NCBI GenBank assembly: GCA_016223135.1
Contig: JACRPQ010000015.1
Span: 186,001 to 250,000, forward strand
Source: Chloroflexota bacterium
GTDB lineage: Bacteria > Chloroflexota > Anaerolineae > Anaerolineales > Villigracilaceae
DNA length: 64,000 bases
Direction of reading: 5' to 3'
A program made the translations under genes and the position numbers. This document shows positions 8,961-16,370 of the stretch, one piece after another. How positions within the stretch are numbered: the stretch's first letter is position 1; each line of letters opens with the position of its first letter. The notes below the pieces were generated by a model that searched no databases, was not told the origin of the DNA, and saw only the letters and a list, made by a program, of their open reading frames with translations.

Positions 8961-9899
8961 TCACGATGATTTTTTCTGCAGTGTCCGCCCCGTCGCAACC
9001 ACGATGCCAATCACAATGAACGCTCCCAATATCCCAGCCAGGATGGTCGAGAGAGGCGTTTTGCCGAGGAAAGGCACAGTGTAATCGGCGATGATGTTGA
9101 ACGGCGCGGCTTGTCCGGCGTCAATGAATCCCAGGTCCGTGGCGACGCGCTCCAGCCCGTCGGGATTTGCGGAGGCGAGCGGAGAGAGCAGGATGACAAT
9201 CAGCGAAATGACTACGCCGGCGATGATCCAGCCGCGTCCGCTCTCGGCGGAAACGGAACCCTCGCCAAGCAGGTCGGGACGTGTGCGGAATATGAACGAC
9301 AGCGCGGCAACCGTGATGAGCGCTTCGCCAATGCCAATCAGCGCATGGACGCTCAGCATGGTAATTGTCACTGCTTGCAGGCTGCTGGTTCCGCTCAGCC
9401 ACAATTGCAAGGCTGTGGCGAGCGCTCCCGCCATGACCGAAAGCCACGCGGCAACACCCGCAACCGCCAGTTTTGTCGCTGTGGATTTGTTCATGACCGA
9501 GCGGTACAAACCATAACCGATGGCGGCGGTGAGCAATCCCATGTTGAAGATGTTGGCGCCCATTACGAGCAGACCGCCGTCCTGAAAGAGCAGTCCTTGC
9601 ACGGCAATAACCGCCGTCATCACCAGCATCCCCGCCCAGGGACCCAGCACGATTGCCGCCAATGCGCCGCCCAACAGGTGACCGGATGTCCCGCCTGCAA
9701 TGGGGAAGTTGATCATTTGCGCGGCGAAGATGAACGCCGCCATGATGCCCATGAGCGGCACTTGCTTCTCGCCAAGGGCTTTGTTCGTCCGCGAGACCGC
9801 CACGCCGATCACGATGACCGTGATGACCCAGCAAATAACGGAAACTGTGACGTTCAGAAAACCATCGGGGATGTGAAGGGGGGCAGGGGCGTAGTGCAT
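8961..9899 (-). CDS. cbiM: ECF-type metal transporter substrate component, CbiM with fused CbiN-like tail
   Basis: A 312-residue polytopic protein. The ATG at 9899 is chosen because AAAGGAG lies 5 nt upstream; the longer frame would run into fur. The N-terminal metal motif LHIPDGFL and the NFPIAGGTSGHLLGG segment are characteristic. The C-terminal part, ASANPDGLERVATDLGF followed by a final helix, corresponds to the PDGL/CbiN-like module, so no separate cbiN is needed. The substrate is Co2+, Ni2+ or possibly Zn2+. Unusually, seven residues precede the HIPDG motif, whereas CbiM normally starts MHIPDG with the N-terminal amine ligating the metal. Confidence 0.9.
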   Translation of the reverse strand: MHYAPAPLHIPDGFLNVTVSVICWVITVIVIGVAVSRTNKALGEKQVPLMGIMAAFIFAAQMINFPIAGGTSGHLLGGALAAIVLGPWAGMLVMTAVIAVQGLLFQDGGLLVMGANIFNMGLLTAAIGYGLYRSVMNKSTATKLAVAGVAAWLSVMAGALATALQLWLSGTSSLQAVTITMLSVHALIGIGEALITVAALSFIFRTRPDLLGEGSVSAESGRGWIIAGVVISLIVILLSPLASANPDGLERVATDLGFIDAGQAAPFNIIADYTVPFLGKTPLSTILAGILGAFIVIGIVVATGRTLQKKSS

Positions 9900-9913
9900 G
9901 TTATCTCCTTTTG

Positions 9914-10336
9914 TTACTGGTTCTGGCACTGCGGGCACACGCCGAAAAAGGTCACATGACTTTCAATGTTGGTGAAGCCGCTTGCGGCTTCCAGCGTTTG
10001 ATAGAGGGGAGCGAGCAGGCTGTGTTCCACTTCGAGCTCCGCTTTGCACAGGCGGCACACGATGTGGTGATGGTCGGCGGCGGCGATTTCGTAGGTCAGG
10101 TGACCGCTTCGGTCATGGGAGGAACGTACCAATCCGTTTTCCGTCAGAAATTCGAGCGTGCGATACACAGTCGGTTCGGTCAACCCTGGCAGTTCTTGGA
10201 CGGCTTTTTTGAAAACATTCAGCGGGGAGAGGTGTGTTCCCTCATGACACAGCACATGCAAGATCGCCAGCCGTTGAGGGGTCATACGGAAACCGCGGGC
10301 GCGGAGTTGGGGCGCGTAGCGGGCAGAGCAGGACAT
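9914..10336 (-). CDS. Fur-family metalloregulator
   Basis: A 140-residue Fur/Zur/Nur-type repressor. The winged helix covers about residues 1-80 (RMTPQRLAILHVL; TVYRTLEFL), then the HHH-IVCRLC region and a C-terminal CPQC. The two CXXC pairs form the structural zinc site. The ATG at 10336 is preceded by AAGGAG; a longer frame exists but has no ribosome site. It is the first gene of the cbiMQO operon, so it probably represses metal uptake when its metal is plentiful. Which metal it senses is not decided by the sequence. A palindrome at 10349-10362 is a likely autoregulatory operator. Confidence 0.9.
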   Translation of the reverse strand: MSCSARYAPQLRARGFRMTPQRLAILHVLCHEGTHLSPLNVFKKAVQELPGLTEPTVYRTLEFLTENGLVRSSHDRSGHLTYEIAAADHHHIVCRLCKAELEVEHSLLAPLYQTLEAASGFTNIESHVTFFGVCPQCQNQ

Positions 10337-10348
10337 AAGGCTCCTTAC

Positions 10349-10362
10349 TGCAAGTTTTTGCA
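10349..10362. promoter_or_regulatory. Candidate Fur-family operator
   Basis: TGCAAGTTTTTGCA is a perfect inverted repeat (TGCAA-N4-TTGCA) 13-26 nt upstream of the fur start, where a repressor would block initiation. The size and symmetry suit a Fur-family dimer. Binding is an inference. Confidence 0.5.
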
Positions 10363-10443
10363 ACAATGTTTAGTACGCATGGTCCCCCAAATTCTTACAT
10401 TTGTTCGCTTGCGTTTACTGCAAAACCCGCCACAAAAAATACG

Positions 10444-10491
10444 GAGCGCACAGAGTTCCTGATTCATACTTTTCTGGACTCTGTGCGCTCT
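10444..10491. terminator. Hairpin upstream of the fur operon
   Basis: GAGCGCACAGAGT and ACTCTGTGCGCTC form a perfect 13-bp inverted repeat around about 20 nt, in the 280-nt gap between the dnaC-like remnant and fur. Without a clear T-tract it could be a terminator or a small inverted element. Confidence 0.4.
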
Positions 10492-10518
10492 GCCGTAAAC
10501 AAGTCTTGTTGCCGCGGC

Positions 10519-10640
10519 GTCATCCTTTTGCGGTTTTTCGGGAAGTGGATTTCTTTGTCTTTGCCTTGTGGCGGTAGGGAGGCATGTCAATGACGCAGAC
10601 GGCGGATTTGCCGGCATCCAGTAAAGATGGTTGCGACGCC
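10519..10640 (-). pseudogene. Remnant of a second dnaC-like gene (C-terminus only)
   Basis: Positions 10519-10621 match 11743-11845, the end of the intact dnaC-like gene, over 103 bp with no gaps and about ten differences (roughly 90%). Read on the minus strand they give LDAGKSAVCVIDMPPYRHKA and end SRKTAKG-stop, nearly the same C-terminus. QPSL just before it resembles YPSL of the intact gene with four residues missing. The rest of the gene is absent; hepT begins immediately beyond. Confidence 0.75.
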
Positions 10641-10646
10641 GTCTGT

Positions 10647-10985
10647 CTATTCGCCTAGAAGTTTCTTGACTTGTTTCTTCAGTGGGGGTAAATCGTGTTT
10701 GACCGTGTCCCAAATGATATTCAGGTTGACATCCCGATAATCGTGAACGATTTTGTTTCGAATCGCTCGCATGAACCTCCATGGCAGTTCGGGGTGACGT
10801 TCTTGAAACTCGTCAGAAACATTGTTCGACGCCTCGCCAATGATTTCAATTTGGTGCATAACTGCGTCCTGCATCATGTGGTTTGCGAAAAAATCTTCCT
10901 TCTTCACCCCGCGCAGGTAACTCTCTATGCGTTTGATGGCATCCAATACATCGCCGAGATAGGTCAGGTCAAGTTTGTTCTTCAT
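10647..10985 (-). CDS. hepT: HEPN-domain ribonuclease toxin (HepT-like)
   Basis: A 112-residue all-helical DUF86/HEPN protein. The catalytic motif RX4HXY is present as RNKIVHDY (about residues 84-91). In the HepT-MntA class the HEPN protein is the toxin, a metal-independent RNase, and is inactivated by adenylylation of this tyrosine by MntA. It overlaps mntA by 17 bp and lies downstream, the normal order. A genomic defence or stability role is inferred. Confidence 0.88.
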   Translation of the reverse strand: MKNKLDLTYLGDVLDAIKRIESYLRGVKKEDFFANHMMQDAVMHQIEIIGEASNNVSDEFQERHPELPWRFMRAIRNKIVHDYRDVNLNIIWDTVKHDLPPLKKQVKKLLGE

Positions 10986-11352
10986 ACAAGACCACTTTAT
11001 CCTTCTCGATGTACGGCTTGCGGCGTGGATTAAGCCCTTCCTCCGTCACCAAATCCACCCTGCGTCCTAATTCTTTTTTGAGTTCTTGTTCCAACCGAAT
11101 AACTTCAAATAATCCAAGCGCCGGGCGCAAATGGGACGGTTTGAGCGCTACCAACAGGTCAATGTCGCTGTCGGTGGTCTCTTCGCCGCGTGCATACGAG
11201 CCAAAAATGGAAACTCGCTTCACGTAAGGCTTTAATAACGGGATAATTTTCCGCTCCAGTTGGGCAAAACGATTCTTTGTATCCCCAGCGCCTCGCTTGG
11301 AGGGCGCTGGGTTTGAGCGAGTCTTCGTGGAACGAGAGGCTGTTTGTGCCAT
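10969..11352 (-). CDS. mntA: Minimal nucleotidyltransferase antitoxin (MntA-like)
   Basis: A 127-residue protein with a basic, low-complexity first 25 residues followed by a MNT fold. The motif GS-X10-DXD is exact (GSYARGEETTDSDIDLL), as needed for the adenylyltransferase that AMPylates HepT. A later acidic residue in RVDLVTEE fits the third carboxylate. It is transcribed ahead of hepT with overlap. The upstream 390 nt contain a MITE copy (11408-11560) and no other gene. Confidence 0.87.
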   Translation of the reverse strand: MAQTASRSTKTRSNPAPSKRGAGDTKNRFAQLERKIIPLLKPYVKRVSIFGSYARGEETTDSDIDLLVALKPSHLRPALGLFEVIRLEQELKKELGRRVDLVTEEGLNPRRKPYIEKDKVVLYEEQT

Positions 11353-11407
11353 GTTTGAATTATATCAGGCGCGCGCTGCTCATCGTGACCAGCTTCTCTG
11401 CTGTATC

Positions 11408-11560
11408 TATGGCTTTCTCAAAGTCTGGATGCGAGCCTTCTTTGTACACGGATTTCGCGGAATGAATGGATTTCTTTCCGTTTTTCACGGAGAATTCCAT
11501 ATCATCCGTGCGATCCGTGTACAAAAATTGATTCCGTCAAGCGATAATGAGAAAGCCATA
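11408..11560 (+). mobile_element. MITE family 1, copy A
   Basis: A 153-bp non-coding element with perfect 13-bp terminal inverted repeats TATGGCTTTCTCA / TGAGAAAGCCATA. It is flanked by the exact 10-bp direct repeat CTGCTGTATC on both sides, a target duplication. Inside, TTTGTACACGGAT pairs with ATCCGTGTACAAA, so the element folds into nested hairpins. Further 153-bp copies lie at 19247 (inverted) and 38425. No transposase is encoded. The remainder of the 11353-11743 gap holds nothing recognisable. Confidence 0.85.
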
Positions 11561-11743
11561 CTGCTGTATCTGCCCAAATGAGATTATCCCAGCGCTGAGG
11601 AGCATTTCTTGCGCTGCGAGCGCTGCGAGCGCAGACGGCTGTGATCCAATGTTGGACCCGCTTGTACAAAACCTTCGAGACGTTTCACATTAAAAACGCC
11701 GGCAAAGAATTGCCGTCGTCATTTGAGGCTGCGCCAAGGATTG

Positions 11744-13273
11744 TCATCCTTTTGCGGTTTTTCGGGAACCGGATTTCTTTGCCTTTGCTTTGTGGCGGTA
11801 GGGAGGCATGTCAATGCTGCAAACGGTGGATTTGCTCGCATCCAGAATCTTGAACCACAGGCTGGGATAGTTTTTCGCAAAACTTTCCGGGTCGAGGTTC
11901 GAGGTGATGACGGTCGGCAGGTTTTCGTAGTAGCGGTAATTCAACAGTTGATGGAGTTTATCCTCCGCCCAGGCGGAACTCATGTTGCTTTCCTTGAAGC
12001 CGTCCAAAATCAGCAGAGGCGCGGTGCGGATTTCGTAAAACCGCCGGTCGAATGAAACGTCGGCGTTGGGGCGGAAGGTCGCCTTTAGATAATCCAGCAA
12101 AACAGAAACGTCGGTCATAATCGCCTGACCGCCGTTGCCCATGCGGTAATGGCCGATGGCGGCGGCGAGGTGAGTCTTTCCGCAATGGGAAGGTCCGAGC
12201 AGGACGAGCCAGCCTTCGGGGTTGTCGGCGAAGCGGGCGGAAGCGTCGTGCGCGACACGCAGGCGGTTGATGTGTTCCTTCGTCACTTTTTCGCGCTGAA
12301 TTTCCTTATCCTTTACACTGTAGCCAGCGCCGCCTTTTCGTTCCGTAAATTTGACGGTCACGATTTCCTGACCGATTTCGTCCTCGCGCGATTCCCAGTT
12401 ATGAAAGGTCATCTCGCGGATGTCGCGCATCGAGAGCATCGAAAGCCCGGGGTTGCTGGTCTCGGTGGGATGACGGTAATCGAGGGTCAGCAGGCGGATG
12501 TGCTTGACCAGTTCCTCATCCATCAGACGAGAGCGGATGCGGCTTTCGATTTCATCCAGGATGAGGTTGGTGGTGATGACGGTCGGCAGACGGTTGATGT
12601 AGCGGTAATTGAGCAGTTGGAACAATTTTTCCTGTCCCCAGGATGTGGCGTTTTGTGTCCCAAAATCGTCAATCACCAGCAGTTGAACGTTGCGGATTTC
12701 CTCGAAGCGTTCCTCGAAACTTCCTTCGGCGCTGGCATAGCCGGCGCGCAGGCGGTCGAGCAAATCCGATGGCGTGATGAAGAGGGTGGGGGTGTTGCGG
12801 TTGACAGCCTCATTGGCGATGGCGGCGGCAAGATGCGTCTTGCCGGAGCCATAGGTGCCCTCCAGCAGCAGCCAGCCGGAGAGGTCTCTTGCAAATTCTT
12901 CACATGCCTGTCTGGCTGCCATCAGGCTATCCTTCTCGACCTGCGTGATGGCATGTTTTGCCTTGGGGTTGCCCTGCACGTTGAAATTTTCGAAGGTCAG
13001 GTGACTCAACCGTTCGAGGTTGCTCAACTCGTACAAACGCTGACGGGCGTTTTTCGTAATCTCGCTGGCGCGGCAGACGCAGGGCTCGAGTTTCCCGAAC
13101 TTCTCATGTCCCACCGGCACATCCATGCGTAAAAAACCGATGCCGCCGCAGTGCGGACAGTCCGCTTTGCCGAGCAGCGGCGCAGGTTCAATCGCGTTTG
13201 AGATATTCCTCGAACTCGCTTTTTGTGTATCGCTCTGCACTTTTTCCAGCGTCTTGTTCAGTTTTTTCTCCAT
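11744..13273 (-). CDS. Double AAA+ DnaC-like helicase loader
   Basis: A 509-residue protein with an N-terminal zinc-binding segment (CPHCGGIGF ... CVC, about residues 39-65) and two consecutive DnaC/IstB-type ATPase modules. Module 1 (about 95-290) has Walker A GTYGSGKTHL, Walker B LLVIDDFG and an RIRSRL arginine finger. Module 2 (about 310-480) has Walker A GPSHCGKTHL, but Walker B is LLILDGFK and the arginine finger region is absent, so it is probably a degenerate, non-hydrolysing copy. Loaders normally have one module (about 250-330 residues). It follows dnaB and dnaD and should help load DnaB at the origin. Its start overlaps the dnaD end by 86 bp, with AAGGAA 5 nt upstream of ATG. Confidence 0.85.
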   Translation of the reverse strand: MEKKLNKTLEKVQSDTQKASSRNISNAIEPAPLLGKADCPHCGGIGFLRMDVPVGHEKFGKLEPCVCRASEITKNARQRLYELSNLERLSHLTFENFNVQGNPKAKHAITQVEKDSLMAARQACEEFARDLSGWLLLEGTYGSGKTHLAAAIANEAVNRNTPTLFITPSDLLDRLRAGYASAEGSFEERFEEIRNVQLLVIDDFGTQNATSWGQEKLFQLLNYRYINRLPTVITTNLILDEIESRIRSRLMDEELVKHIRLLTLDYRHPTETSNPGLSMLSMRDIREMTFHNWESREDEIGQEIVTVKFTERKGGAGYSVKDKEIQREKVTKEHINRLRVAHDASARFADNPEGWLVLLGPSHCGKTHLAAAIGHYRMGNGGQAIMTDVSVLLDYLKATFRPNADVSFDRRFYEIRTAPLLILDGFKESNMSSAWAEDKLHQLLNYRYYENLPTVITSNLDPESFAKNYPSLWFKILDASKSTVCSIDMPPYRHKAKAKKSGSRKTAKG

Positions 13274-13874
13274 GCGTTCCTTCTTCTTTCCAACGCTTTA
13301 AGATCGCTTCACAATACTTCCAATTGCGTTTGTTGTTCTTGACCGCCCGTTCGATGGCTTCGGCAATCCATTCGGCGGGATACAACGCTTCCGCATCCTT
13401 CAGCGTATCTGCAATCAGCGGCGTGAGCGGACCGATGTTCTCCTCGTACAACCGAAATACATTCGGGCGTTCCAACGGCGGCGCAGAGGGGCTGTGCGAG
13501 GGGTCCCACTTGCCGCTTTCCAATGCCTGGACTGCGGCTCGTCCTCTTGGCGAATTCAGGAAAAAGTACACCTTCGCCTCTTTCCGTCCCTCCTGGACTG
13601 CGCTTCGGAGCGACGCCTTGAGCAGGCTCCCGCGCTTCACGGCTTTTTCCAACCCGCGCGTGATCTCCTCGGCGCTCAACCCCAACGCCTTGACGTCGAA
13701 ATCCAGCCTCGTCAACGCTCGAAACGGACCTTCCATCTGCCCGGCGCGCCACAAAAAGTATAACGTCACCTTCAACTCTCCCACATCTTCGATTTCTTTC
13801 AACAGGTGATGAAAGAACGAATCGGGAAGTTGGGTGAAGGTTTCGGAGTCGGTAAAGCCTTTGAATTTGTTCAT
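13188..13874 (-). CDS. dnaD: DnaD-domain replication initiation protein
   Basis: A 228-residue protein. The N-terminal half is a winged-helix region (MNKFKGFTDSETFTQLP ... LTRLDFDVKALGLS). The C-terminal DnaD/DnaB_2 domain (about residues 145-205) contains YEENIGPLTPLIADTLK, followed by the characteristic YPAEWIAEAIERAVKNNKRNWKYCEAILKRW. DnaD-type proteins bind origin DNA and recruit the helicase and loader. Start 13874 is chosen because GGAGAGGGAG precedes it and the longer reading is the shadow of dnaB. It lies 40 nt after dnaB and overlaps the dnaC-like gene. Confidence 0.9.
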   Translation of the reverse strand: MNKFKGFTDSETFTQLPDSFFHHLLKEIEDVGELKVTLYFLWRAGQMEGPFRALTRLDFDVKALGLSAEEITRGLEKAVKRGSLLKASLRSAVQEGRKEAKVYFFLNSPRGRAAVQALESGKWDPSHSPSAPPLERPNVFRLYEENIGPLTPLIADTLKDAEALYPAEWIAEAIERAVKNNKRNWKYCEAILKRWKEEGTHGEKTEQDAGKSAERYTKSEFEEYLKRD

Positions 13875-13914
13875 TGCATACTCCCTCTCCTTTGGGAGAG
13901 GGCAGAGGTGAGGG

Positions 13915-15291
13915 CTATTCGTTCGGTTTGAACACCCTCGTCGCCGCGTTCTCGAACTTTGCCAACGCTCCGCGGAAGACCAATTCCACGCTTCCCACCG
14001 GACCGTTGCGATGCTTCGCCACGATAATCTCCGCCACATTCTGCTTGACCGTGTCCTTCTCGTACTGGTCCGGGCGGTAGATGAACATCACGATGTCGGC
14101 GTCCTGTTCCAGACTCCCCGACTCTCTCAAATCCGAAAGGACGGGGCGTTTGTCTGAGCGCTGTTCGACGGCGCGTGAGAGTTGAGCCGCTGCCAACACC
14201 GGCACGTTCAATTCGCGCGCCAAAATCTTCAGGTTGCGCGAAATGTACGAGACCTCCTGCACGCGGTTGTCTGTGCGCACGTCCCCGCCCATCAACTGGA
14301 GGTAATCCACAATGACGAGGTCGAGACCAAACTCCATGTGCAGGCGGCGGCACTTCGTCCGCAGTTGCAGCGGGGTGATGGCGGGCGTGTCGTCGAGATA
14401 GATGTGCGTATCGCCAAATACTTCGATGGCATGGGTGAAGAGGGGCCACTCATGCTCCTGCAATTTGCCCGTGCGCAGGCGCTGCGAGTCAATGCCCGTC
14501 TCCTGGGCGATGAGACGCTGTACCACTTGCTCGTTGGACATTTCCAGCGAAAAAATCGCCACGTGTTTTTTATGGGTCAGCCCGGCGTTTTTTGCCACCG
14601 AAAGCAGAAAGCCCGTCTTACCCTGACCGGGACGCCCGGCGATGATGAGCAGGTCGGAGGGCTGAAGCCCGGTCAGCATCTTGTCGAGGTCAATGAAGCC
14701 GGTCGGCACGCCGACGATTTCATCGGGGCGCTTGGCGAGGTCATCAATGCGGTCGTAGTAACTGCTTAGGACGTCCTTGATCGGCTGAAGGTCATGTTTG
14801 AGCCGCCGTTCGCTGACGTTGAAGACCGCCTTCTCCGCCTCGTCCATCAAATCGTCCACCGAGGTCTTTTCGTTGTAGGCGACCGAGGCGATCTGATTGG
14901 CGGCGTGGATCATCTTGCGGCGGATGGAGTATCCCTCCACGATGCGCGCGTATGCCTCGGCGTTGAGCGACGACGGCACCTGATTGACCAGCGACGTGAG
15001 GTACGCCGTGCCGCCGATTTCGCTCAGTTGACCGCGCCGTTCCAGTTCGTCGGCAACCGTCAACAGGTCAATGGGGATGCGTTGTTCGTGCAGGCGGTTG
15101 AACGCCTCCCAAATCCATTTGTGGCGGTGGATGTAAAAATCGTCCGCGCTCAGGAATTGGGCAATGTCATAATACACTTCGGGATTAATAAAAACCGCCC
15201 CTACGACGGCTTCTTCGGCTTCCCGGCTGTGCGGCACTGCCGTTGATGGGGCGGGGGCGGTGGATTCTTCAGGGGGCAGGTAGTCGGTCAT
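13915..15291 (-). CDS. dnaB: Replicative DNA helicase DnaB
   Basis: A 458-residue hexameric helicase. The N-terminal DnaB domain (SREAEEAVVGAVFINPEVYYD) is followed by a linker and a RecA-like motor with Walker A AGRPGQGKTGF, Walker B LDLVIVDYLQLM and an arginine finger region near KHRNGPVGSVELVF. It unwinds DNA at the fork. The start overlaps the stop of the BFN gene by 4 nt (ATGA), so bfn-dnaB-dnaD-dnaC-like are one minus-strand operon. Confidence 0.96.
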   Translation of the reverse strand: MTDYLPPEESTAPAPSTAVPHSREAEEAVVGAVFINPEVYYDIAQFLSADDFYIHRHKWIWEAFNRLHEQRIPIDLLTVADELERRGQLSEIGGTAYLTSLVNQVPSSLNAEAYARIVEGYSIRRKMIHAANQIASVAYNEKTSVDDLMDEAEKAVFNVSERRLKHDLQPIKDVLSSYYDRIDDLAKRPDEIVGVPTGFIDLDKMLTGLQPSDLLIIAGRPGQGKTGFLLSVAKNAGLTHKKHVAIFSLEMSNEQVVQRLIAQETGIDSQRLRTGKLQEHEWPLFTHAIEVFGDTHIYLDDTPAITPLQLRTKCRRLHMEFGLDLVIVDYLQLMGGDVRTDNRVQEVSYISRNLKILARELNVPVLAAAQLSRAVEQRSDKRPVLSDLRESGSLEQDADIVMFIYRPDQYEKDTVKQNVAEIIVAKHRNGPVGSVELVFRGALAKFENAATRVFKPNE

Positions 15292-15875
15292 GTTTTCTTG
15301 GGTGTATCGGAGGGTTTCTCGTCGTCGGGTTTATCGCTGTTGTCGAGTTTATCCAGATCGAGTTTGCCGAGGAAGTCTTCGAAGATGGACAACCTTGCGT
15401 TGCTTTCATCGGACAGGGGAACCGGCTCGCTTCGAGCGGCTTTTTCCCCACCCTCAGGCAGGTTCTCATCCGGCGTGATGCCTGCCTCCTCCATCACGTG
15501 CGGGTGGACGAAGATTGGCACATGCGCCCGCACTGAAAGCGCAATCGCATCAGATGGGCGCGAGTCGATGTGCACCTCGTGTCCATTCACCTCTGCGACA
15601 ATGGCTCCGTAGAAGATGTCGTTTTGCAGTTTGACGATTTCAATGCGAACCACGCGGGCGTTGAACGCCTCGAAGACATTCTTGAGCAGGTCGTGTGTAA
15701 GCGGACGGCTCATTTCCACTTCCTGCAAGGCTACTGTGATCGCCTCCGCCTCATACGGTCCCACCCAAATGGGCAAAAAGCGATCGGCGTTTTTTTGCTT
15801 CAGCACCACAAGACGCTGAGGTGTCATCAAATGCACGCGGACGCTGTCAATTTGAACTTCAATCATTTCGGGCAT
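15288..15875 (-). CDS. Bifunctional nuclease (BFN/DUF151) family protein
   Basis: A 195-residue protein. The first 135 residues are the BFN domain (VRIHL-like VRVHLMTPQRLVVLKQ, FLPIWVGPYEAEAI, HVDSR-like HIDSRPSDAIALSVRAHVPI). The last 60 are acidic, with a UVR-like helix (SDESNARLSIFEDFLGKLDLDKL) and a low-complexity tail. Family members are nucleases or stress factors in plants and bacteria; the cellular substrate is unclear. It is the first gene of the replication operon, with TTGGAG ahead of ATG. Confidence 0.85.
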   Translation of the reverse strand: MPEMIEVQIDSVRVHLMTPQRLVVLKQKNADRFLPIWVGPYEAEAITVALQEVEMSRPLTHDLLKNVFEAFNARVVRIEIVKLQNDIFYGAIVAEVNGHEVHIDSRPSDAIALSVRAHVPIFVHPHVMEEAGITPDENLPEGGEKAARSEPVPLSDESNARLSIFEDFLGKLDLDKLDNSDKPDDEKPSDTPKKT

Positions 15876-15955
15876 GGGCGCTCCAAGGGGTTGGTCATTT
15901 ATTTTAGCATTAAATCAGCGAGTTGCCAGAAAACAAAAACGCGGCTATAATCCTG

Positions 15956-15961
15956 CTCTGC
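15956..15961 (+). promoter_or_regulatory. -10 box ahead of the tRNA cluster
   Basis: TATAAT, 5 nt before the first tRNA-like sequence. No good -35 is seen. Confidence 0.4.
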
Positions 15962-15965
15962 CCAT

Positions 15966-16019
15966 CGGGGCGTGGCGCAGCCCGGCTAGCGCGTGGCGCT
16001 TGTAGCGCCAAGGTCGGAG
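15966..16019 (+). pseudogene. 5' fragment of a tRNA with UGU anticodon
   Basis: An acceptor 5' strand CGGGGCG, D-arm and complete anticodon arm (TGGCG / CTTGTAG / CGCCA, anticodon TGT, threonine) are followed by the variable loop and the start of the T stem. Sequence similarity to an intact tRNA then stops at GGAG. The missing T-arm and 3' acceptor occur at 63295-63356, so the two fragments are complementary parts of the same tRNA type. Confidence 0.7.
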
Positions 16020-16043
16020 CGACGGGTTGCGAGTTACAAAAAG

Positions 16044-16101
16044 AATACCGGTAGTTTATATCGGGGCGTGGCGCAGCCCGGCTAATACCGGTAGTTTATA
16101 T

Positions 16102-16123
<22 letters not shown>
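16044..16123 (+). repeat. 40-bp tandem duplication carrying a tRNA head
   Basis: The 40-bp unit from AATACCGG through CAGCCCGGCT occurs twice in direct succession (16044-16083 and 16084-16123). Each unit holds the first 22 nt of the tRNA. Only the second continues into a full tRNA-Pro; the first leaves a third incomplete tRNA start at 16062. Confidence 0.85.
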
Positions 16124-16177
<54 letters not shown>

Positions 16178-16182
16178 AGCCA

Positions 16183-16210
16183 AGAGACTCTCGCAAGAGG
16201 GTCTCTTTTT
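16183..16210 (+). terminator. Intrinsic terminator after tRNA-Pro
   Basis: AGAGACTCTC-GCAA-GAGGGTCTCT followed by a T5 run. Confidence 0.85.
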
Positions 16211-16370
16211 GTTTGGCTAGCACGTGGCGCTGAGAGAGTCAGCGGCACAGCGGATGTTCTCTAACGTCCGCTCAACATTGCTCCGTAATAGTAGATGAGT
16301 TCCCAAGATTTTCCTGAATCTCGTGTGAGCATCCTGCTTGCAATCCCCGTATCATTCGAGTATCCTTGAC

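Noticed and set aside
11277-11581. Short plus-strand open frames overlapping the MITE and the mntA start
   Set aside because: They lie in a transposed non-coding element; the same frame is broken differently in each copy.
13915-15291. Replication origin near dnaB-dnaD-dnaC
   Set aside because: No dnaA, dnaN or cluster of DnaA boxes was recognised; a helicase cluster alone does not mark an origin.
16215-16245. A further tRNA-like fragment (GGCTAGCACGTGGCGC)
   Set aside because: Only about 16 nt resemble the tRNA D-arm region and no arms can be folded; probably chance or too eroded to call.
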